Shown here: positions 33,801-42,800 of the stretch, in pieces | Layout of the letters: every line of letters begins with the position of its first letter | Position numbering within the stretch: position 1 is the stretch's first letter | Assembly: GCF_945859685.1 (NCBI RefSeq) | Contig: NC_079147.1 | Coordinates: 60,480,946 to 60,544,945 of the forward strand | Direction of reading: 5' to 3' | DNA from: Eupeodes corollae | Lineage: Eukaryota; Arthropoda; Insecta; Diptera; Syrphidae | Length of the DNA: 64,000 nt | Notes under the pieces: model-generated | Databases searched by the model: none | Seen by the model: only the letters and a program-made list of their open reading frames with translations | Told to the model about the DNA's origin: nothing | Made by a program: the position numbers and the translations under genes

Positions 33801-36800
33801 CTGAAGCTCAACCTTCGTCACTAACAAGGGACTTGGTCCCGTTTGCTCGGCGATTATGGCATTTGCCAAGGAATCGTCATTGAACCGCATGAAACCGCGG
33901 TTCTCAGATCGCCAATGTGTGATATCATTACGGAGGTAAAAGTGATTAAGTAGGGCTCTGTTTTCCAGGTCGTGGTTGGGGCGAATGCTAACATTCACCT
34001 TGTACACTTGCTGGAAAGCAGCTCCCACCGCCTCCACTTTTTCCTTCGGATCTTCAATTATATAAAAGTCATCGTCAAAGATGGCTTCTTCTGGATCTAT
34101 TTGCGCTGTCATGAGTACGTCTCTGTTTTCTTCGGTTCTTTGGAGTTTCAGACTCGGAAGGTCATTGTCGTTCTTTTTTCTGAATATCTTGTTGATTTTA
34201 GGGAACATACTAGGGTCGCTCGAATTAACTGACCGGTCCAACGCACTAACCATCATGCCACGGGTACTACTACTGTTAAACCGCTTGCACAGTAAAAAAA
34301 TCCGATATTGCAAGTGATCAATTTGAATGTTTTTAGCGTCCGGTAAGAACAACGTCAAGGCCTCGTACACCTTACGATTCCTCTCAGTCTCATTTTTAAT
34401 ATTGTTCAAAGAAAGCTACATATCAAGAACCCCTAGTCAATCGCAGCCCATCGCAGCTAGACGCACCTAGATGATTTTGTTTTGGAACTACATATAAAGG
34501 GTGTCCCAAAATTAACGCAAGATTTGAATTAAATAGAAAACGCCGTTTTTAGTCTTTTGATAGTTATATTTTTATTGACTCGTAAAGTACATAGGATACG
34601 GTTATGTATGGAATAACACATCGGACAAATAGCCTCCACGGCTTTGCATGCACATGCGCACTCTTTTGTTGAAATTTTCCATGACCATTCTACATAAATG
34701 TGGCTGAATTTCGTTGATGCAGCGTTGAATCTCCTCCTTTAATGCACGGGTGGTTGTGGGCTTGTTGACATAGACTTGTGATTTCAAATAACCCCATAAA
34801 AAGAAGTCTAATGGTGTTAAATCACACGATCTAGGAGGCCAATTTTGATCACCGAAACGAGAGAGTACACGACCTGGAAATGTCTCATGCAGTAATTGAA
34901 TTGTTTCACGGGCTGTATGACATGTGGCACCGTCTTGTTGAAACCACATATTGGACACATCAATATCATCTAATTTTGGCAGAAAGAACTGTGTAATCAT
35001 GTCGCGATATCGAGCACTAGTAACAGTCACTGCTTGACCAGCATCATTTTCAAAAAAATATGGCCCAATTATGCCTCCAGCCCAAAATCCACACCATACA
35101 GTCACGCGTTGTGGATGCTTTTTTTTCGACAATCACATGTGAGTTCTCCGAACCCCAAATGCGGCAATTTTGGCGATTGACAAAGCCATCAAGATGAAAA
35201 TGTGCTCATCGCTTAGGATGATTTTGCTCGAAAAATCAGGGTCCATTTGTTGATGTTCAATAATCCATTCAACGAACTCTCTTCTCTGTCCATGGTCATT
35301 AGGCTTCAATTGTTGTGTTAATTGAATTTTGTAAGCCTAAAGACACAGATCTTTGGTGAGTATACGCTGTAGAGAGGTTCTTGAAATTTGCAATTCTTGT
35401 CCAGGATGTCGTATTGAGGTTCCTGGATTGTCAGCAACACTCTCACGCACTGCTTCGACATTAACATTTGAACGGCTTGTTTTTGGACGACCAGTGTGTT
35501 TGGCGTCTCCAACGGATCCAGTCTCCATGAATTTTTCAATTAATCTCTTCACAGTTGACGAAGTAACACTATTCCGACCATATTTTGTATGAAATTTTCG
35601 AACTGCAGCCGCCAAGCTTTCACTATTTTTGAAATATTCTTTAATAATGAAGACACGTTGTTCTATCGTGTAACGCTCCATTTTTAATAACCCTATACTG
35701 TTAGCTGTCAAGTTGCTTTTTTTCAGGGTTGCCAACACTTCACTGCACAAATGGCGGCAAATTCAAATCTGGCGTTAATTTTGGGACACCCTTTATATAC
35801 GAATATTTTAGTATATGATTCATGCATGACTCTTCTTGACTTTGTTATTAAAAGTCTCGTTGAATTGGAGAAAAAAAGACATAAAAACAAATTTTGGGCT
35901 TTCCTTGTGGGAACTTGCTCTTGGTTATGAAGTGATCAAAATAATAAAGCATACTTTATAAACATAGCACATACCTTCAGTTTGAATATCTATTACTAAC
36001 AAATATAAAAAAACTATTCTTAACAATATAGGACTTTAAAGCTTATTGTAAAAAGAGCACTTGCTATGACAACGATATTTGTCTGGTATGTCCCACTTCG
36101 GAAGCACAGAATGAAAAGTTCTGTTTGTGGATTTGATTTTTTTTTGTGTTATCAGATGGCATGGCTATTTGTAAATACTATATGGAAATATGAGCCAATA
36201 ATAACAATATCAAAGTTTTACCCTATGGCCTACTACGGTCCCACTGTGCACTGACATCACGCTTTGATCTTCCAATTATGTCAATATCATCTGCGTATCC
36301 GAGTAATTGGATGGACCTTTGGAAGATTGTGCCTCTAGTGATGACGGTTGAGTTTTGCACAAAATTATGTTGAAGAAGTCGCATGACAGTGTATCGCCTT
36401 GTCTAAAACCTTTTTTGACATCAAATGCATCGGTAAGATCTTTTCCGACCTTGATAAAGCAATGTGCATTCCTCATCGTCATTCTGAACAAAGGGATAAG
36501 TTTGACAGGGATGTGAAAACTACGAGTAGACATTGCTCGGTAGGGCTTTTCCCTATAGATGCTGTCATACGCGGTTTTAAAATCGATAAAGAGTGGGTAT
36601 CGATTTGATACCCACCATGAATATTTGGGCGATAGTGGACTTTCCTGGTCTGTGGCCACACTGATAAGAACCTATCAGGTTGTTGACGAATGGCTTCAGA
36701 CGTTCACATAAAACGGCAGAGAAGATCCACTCATCGGTCATGCATTCTTCCGACAATATTTAGCAGATGAGTTGGTGCATGCATACCAAGTCATCGCCTG

Positions 36801-39800
36801 TTGCTTTTGAGTCAGAAAAAATGCAGCTTTAAAATTATAACCATAATTGTTTTATAAAAAAACGACCTCATGAAGTGCGAAAACTGGTTAAACATTTCCC
36901 TTATACATACAGTCACCACTATCGAAGACTTTTTGGATCGCATAAAAGAATACCTGAAAGCAACACTTGACGCTAAACAAGCCTGATTCTTCTCTGAATT
37001 CTCTTGCACTAATAACTTTAATACCCTAAGGATTATAATCCTGCAGTGTGTTTAATATCGATTACCTGCTATTCTTTGATTTAAGTGAATGCTCTCAATA
37101 TTTTGGATAAAACTATTGCTATTAGAAAGACGACTTTCGCTAGTTACTAATGTCATGTCTTACAAGTAGAGTCAAGCTGCATAATGTCTTACTTTAATAA
37201 ATTCTGTTTAAATCGGTCACCTGTGATGTGTTGCGAGCAACCTTGACATCAAACGTAGGAATACAATGAAATTTGAGAACGGCTTTGAGGCTCAAAATTT
37301 AATACTTTAAAAGAAAGCAAAGGCTTCTTTTGCGATGTCCTCCAATATTTTGAAGAACAATTTTCTCAGCTTAAGCACAACAATGCAATGACGGCTACAA
37401 ACTAACTGGCTAAGTCTACGTCGCTGTACAGCCTGTACAACTCGTCGCTCATCTTCTCCTCCACTCCCCTTCGATGCATACGGGACTGTAGATCACATGA
37501 AGAACTTATCTCTCGAACCGACCTAAGGTGCAGTCATCGGCTTTTGTCATAGTCCATGCTTCTGCACCGTACAGCAGGACGGGGATGATAAGGGTCTTAT
37601 ATAGCGACACTTTGGTCCCTCGAGAGAGGACCTTACCACTCAATCGCTTTCTTAGCCCAAAGAAACAGCGGTTAGAAAGAGTTATTCTTCGTTTCATCTC
37701 ATTGTTGTTGTTGTTTTTTACAGCGGAGTCTAAACCTCAGACAGACGTAACCTCAAAGTGACGTCTGTCGATGGTGACGTTTTGACCAAGACGTCGGTGT
37801 TGTAGGTCCTTTCTTGACGACAGCATGTACTTTGTTTTGCCCTCATTAACCGTTAAACCCATTTTTGCCGCCTCTGCCTCAATACTCACAAAAGCCCCAT
37901 TGACATCAAGCTGAGTTCTTCCGATTATGTCAATGTCATCAGCATATGCTAGTAATTGGACAGACTTTTGAAAGATAGTGCTTCTAGTGTTGACGTTGTG
38001 AGCTCTGCATTATTCATTCAAGTACGATGTTTTAAAAAAATCTAAACCCTTTTTTGACATCGAAAGGTTCTGTTAATTTGTTTCCAACCTTTATGGAGCA
38101 GTGGGAATTCTCCATGGTTATCCTGCACAAACTGACGAGTTTGGCAGGGATGCCAAAACTTGACATGGCTCTATACAGCTCGTCCCTGTAGATGCTGTCA
38201 TATGCGTCCTTGAAACCGATGAAAAGATGGTAGGTGTCGATTTGGTGTTCTTGGGTTTTTTCCATTATCTGCCGTATTGTGAATATTTGATCAACTGTAG
38301 ACTTTCCTGGTATAAAACCACACTGGTAAGGACCTATCAGGTTGTTAAGTAAACTGATTCCTCAATAGTTGGTGCAATTTAGAGTTTCTCCTTTTTTTCA
38401 GGATCGTTAAACCTAACGCTCAAGCATAAATAATAATAATTCAATAAATAGTATTGAATTTTTAAAACTGCCTCAATGGAATTTTAATAACATACTCCAA
38501 TATTGAATTGGCCACACTGCATGCCATGCATATTGCGTTCAAGTTTATCTTATTTAGGCTTGATGAGTCTTAATAGAAAGAATAGAAAAGTAATCTTTAA
38601 TCTGTCAATATTTAACAGCAATAAATTTTGTGCACACACACATTTATACAATTTAATAAAGAATTGAGATCAATTTAAAGTTTTCCATAATTATAATTAT
38701 TAGAATTTTTTAAATAATAAGTTTACAGCATTTACAGATAAGACTATTCACAAACAATTATGAGAAGAGCAAAACATATTTTTTAAGCAGATAAGCTTCA
38801 CAGAGTTAAAATTAGCCAGTGAACAAAAACACACTTTTTGATGAGTTAGACGGTCTTATTAGTTAGTCATTGTAGCCCATCAAAATTAAAAACTGTTTAA
38901 AGCTATATTAAAATTTAGACACGTATTTATTTATATGATATATGATATTAAATATTTTTAAAAGATGATGTTTATTTCCCTTACTAATTCTTAAGTTTTA
39001 ATGTTCAACTTAGGGCCGAGTGAAGAATTGTTTTATGGAGACAATTAGATACACGCAACTAGGTTAAACCCCTAGACTTCAGGCAAAAACAGTTCATTAT
39101 CAAAATGCTGCTGCTCTATTTAAAAAAAAAAAAAAAAAAAACAAATTGACCGATGATTCCATGGGTATTCGAGCGTGTTTAATTACAGCTCTTAAACAGC
39201 TTGTGGTTGTTCCTGGCTCATATATGACAATTTTTCTTATCGTGCCAGAAATAAACCTCATCGCTGAATACTAATATTATTCAAAAACAGTGGATCCTCA
39301 GCAAGTCTCTCAGCAATTTTTGAACAAAAATACATTACAACTTAAAACGTATGCAATATTACAACATTATACATTGAGGGCTATTAAGAATAAAGTTTCC
39401 CTAGGATTTTTTTCCATGGAAGAAATTCGGAAATACCCATAATTTTTCACTTTGCTTTGTAAGCTCAAATATAACTCCTTGAAATAAATATCTTAGTTGC
39501 TAGGAATTCTTAATCTAATCAAATCCAAGCAATAGTTTGTGTTTATGATCCGAATATTTAAACCTGAACATAATTGTCGTGGGCAATTTTATTCAAGATG
39601 AACTCATTGTTCATTAACGAGCCCTGATGTTCTCTAATCGATACGGCTTGATTTTTCAATAATATAGGATTAACGTATTGAAAAATCAAGCTGTTTGAAG
39701 AAAACATTGCTTTGTCGATTTCTTATATTCAAGATCCCCAAATATAAGAGTTTAATGAATCAAAGTTCAACCTCAAACTGAGATCTTCTAAATCAGCGTT

Positions 39801-42800
39801 CTAATGCTGGAGAAATTGATGAATAAATGAGTTAAAAATCAATCGACTTCGAATTTTTCGATAAACTGGGTTTCAAAGAAAAAAACTTTATTAAGAAATT
39901 AGTCGTTGAAGCAACAAGTATTGAATGTTTACTTAAAATCTGGGTAGGTGAGGTTTAGTTTAAGATGTTAATGCATCAAAAATGTCTAAAAAGTATCCCG
40001 CTTAGTGTAGATTTTGGTTGGGAGCACCTCCCTAAACTGCCCTGATATTGTGAGAATTTCCAAATGTATCAGGGAAAAAGACGAGGTGGTGGATATTTAC
40101 TTACTTAAGTCCTCAGACCTGTTAAGTCCGTTGGGAACACCTTAAGGGGCATAGGGCCTCTACTATACCTACGCGCCATCGTGTACGATTTCCGGAGATG
40201 TGTTTCAACTCCCTCCAACTCTTGCCTAGTGACGCTGATTCCGCCTCGACTATTCTGCGCCATGTGCTTCTCGGTCGTAAAGCTTGGCCTGCAATGCAGT
40301 CTTCACCTTTTCGAATCGTATGTCCAATTTATTGTCACTTACGCTTTTGTATTATAGATTCTATAGGTTCCTTTTATAAAGGACCTCATTTGAAATACGT
40401 TTTGGCCAGAAAATCCTTAGGATTTTACGAAGACATCTATTTACGAAGGTTTGCAGCTTTCTTGTTATGGCTAAAGTAACCTTCCAAGTGCTGCACCCAT
40501 AAAGAAGCACATATTCGACATTTGTGCGAAACAGTCGTAGCTTTGTTGTTAAGCTGAAAGAGTTATTTCCCCCGAATTTTTGACAGCAGATGGCAGATGA
40601 CTTCTTGTTCGGTTCGGCCTTCCATGGAAACGATGCCTCCAAGGTATTGAAAACTCTCCAGCTTTTCCACCGTTTATGAAAAAACTATTTGTTTGAGAGG
40701 ATGGTCGGGTTCCAAGACCGATCATTTTTGTTTTGCCGTAATTAATTTTCAGCCCCACAACTTCTGCTTCTCTCTCCACATTTCTTGTCATTTAATGGAG
40801 ATGCATGATCCTTTGAGAGAGTAAGCAAACATCGTCCACATAATCCAAGTGCTTTAAATAGGATGTCAAAGTCCATTGCATCCCGCCGCTACCTGACAAT
40901 GCTGCGCACAGTACATTGCTTATCACGAAAAAAAAAACAATATTGGCGAATGAATACAACCTTTTCTGACTCCGCTACGGATTTCAAAACTTCCATCGAG
41001 CAGAACGAGACACTTGGATCCATCATATGCTGCTTTAATAACAGCAATTATCTGGGATGCCTCTCCTCTGCAAAGCTAACCAGATATACTCCCTGTTAAC
41101 GCTATCAAAGGTCTTCTCGAAGTCGATGAACAGCAAGTCATCGATCGATATTCAACGCACTGTTTAATAATGATTCGCAGGGTGTTAATATGGTCAATAC
41201 AGGAGGATCCAGCGCGGAATCCTGCTTCTTCGGCATCGAGTGTGCCATCAAGATGTTCTCTGATGCGTTCCAGTGCTTCTATTTTGAAAACGGATGGTAG
41301 AACGCAAATTCCTCTACAGTTTTCGCACTTTGTAAGATCTCTTTTTTTTGGGAGCTTGACGATAATTCCCTTCTTCCACTCCTGGGGGAAGCTTTCGATG
41401 GCACAGGATGAAGCAGTTCGCTTTATGACGTAGGCGCTGCTTGTAAAAGTTCTTCGGGAATTCCACCAAGTCCTACCGCTTTGTTGTTCTTAATTAATTA
41501 ATTGCGGCAACGATCTCATCTTTACTGGGAGGTGCGGTTCAGGGATTAGTTTCTTCAGGCGCTTCAGAAGGTATCGGTTTAAAACCGAGGAAAAGTGATC
41601 TTTCCACATTCTGACTTGCTCATCCACCGAACTTATCACAGTAAACGGTCCTGCTGTCGCACCTGCTTGCAGCATTTTCTGCTTCTTGTAAGAATGCGTT
41701 GATGTAGTTACGCTTGTCGCTGCACACACTGCGTTGAAATTTTCTATTTTTCATGTTATACGAGGACTCCAGCTCATTTCTTTCTTCCCCTTGTGCAGCA
41801 GTTATTCGAGCCCTTAACTGTTTGCGTTAGTTGATCCTTGCCCAAGATTCTTCTAAAAGCCAAGTGTTGTTGCTTACTGCTTTCCGACTGACTTTTCTGT
41901 CAGCACCTGACGTGAAAACATTTTTCACAGCGTTCCAATGGTGTTCGATGTCGTCATGTATTGTGCTGCGGATAGGTTATCGAAAAAAAAGATTTTTACT
42001 AGTGTCGTCTTTCTGCTTTGAAACGTATCTTCAGATGAGCTGATACCCATTCTATTCGTGTGGGAACCCATCGAGTTGTGATGGGTCTGTATGTATGTTT
42101 GGATTCTAATTAATAAGGGCAACTGAGTTCTGCTTAAAAGATTTATCCAAACCCAGAAAATCTCAGGGTCGGACCATTTGCTTAGATGTTCGAGACCCAA
42201 CGCCGGGTGACTGCATTGACTTCACTGAGTAAAGGTAGCTTTCTAGGGAACTGGTCAGGACAGATCCTTAGCTGCTTCGCAAACCCCTAAATAATATTGC
42301 TTGAATATAATTTAAACAAGTATGGTTTTCCCAGAAAGCATTATTTCAACATCATCTGCATATGCTACGACCTTGAGTCTACTTAGGCTAAGCTCATTTG
42401 AACCTTGATATAAACGTCAGGAAACAAAGCATGGGATATAATATAAAATCCTGCGGAGCGGTTCAAAATTTACTTACTTTAAAGTTACTATAACCCATGT
42501 CTGCTTATATGACTCCTGTTTAGGACGAACATAAAATTGACTTCTCCACATCTAGGAATATAAAGCTATCTTCATAAATTCAAATATTCAATAGAATCGT
42601 ACACATTTTTTTTGAAAGAGTATACAAAAACACTTTTGAGATTATTCCGTTAGGCCCTGAAGACTTCTTAATTTAATCTGAATCTTTTGTTTTATGTATG
42701 TATTTAGCATAAAGGAGTGCCTTATTGCCATGTGCCCTGCTACGGTGCCCTATTTGGACCCCAATTATTTGGTCATGGCACGCGTGTAGAATCTCATAAG

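Noticed and set aside
34247..34409. A single long ORF (33063-34409) as one protein
   Set aside because: It fuses three unrelated parts: an unknown exon, the SINE head and the LINE RT. The SINE and LINE target duplications mark the joints.
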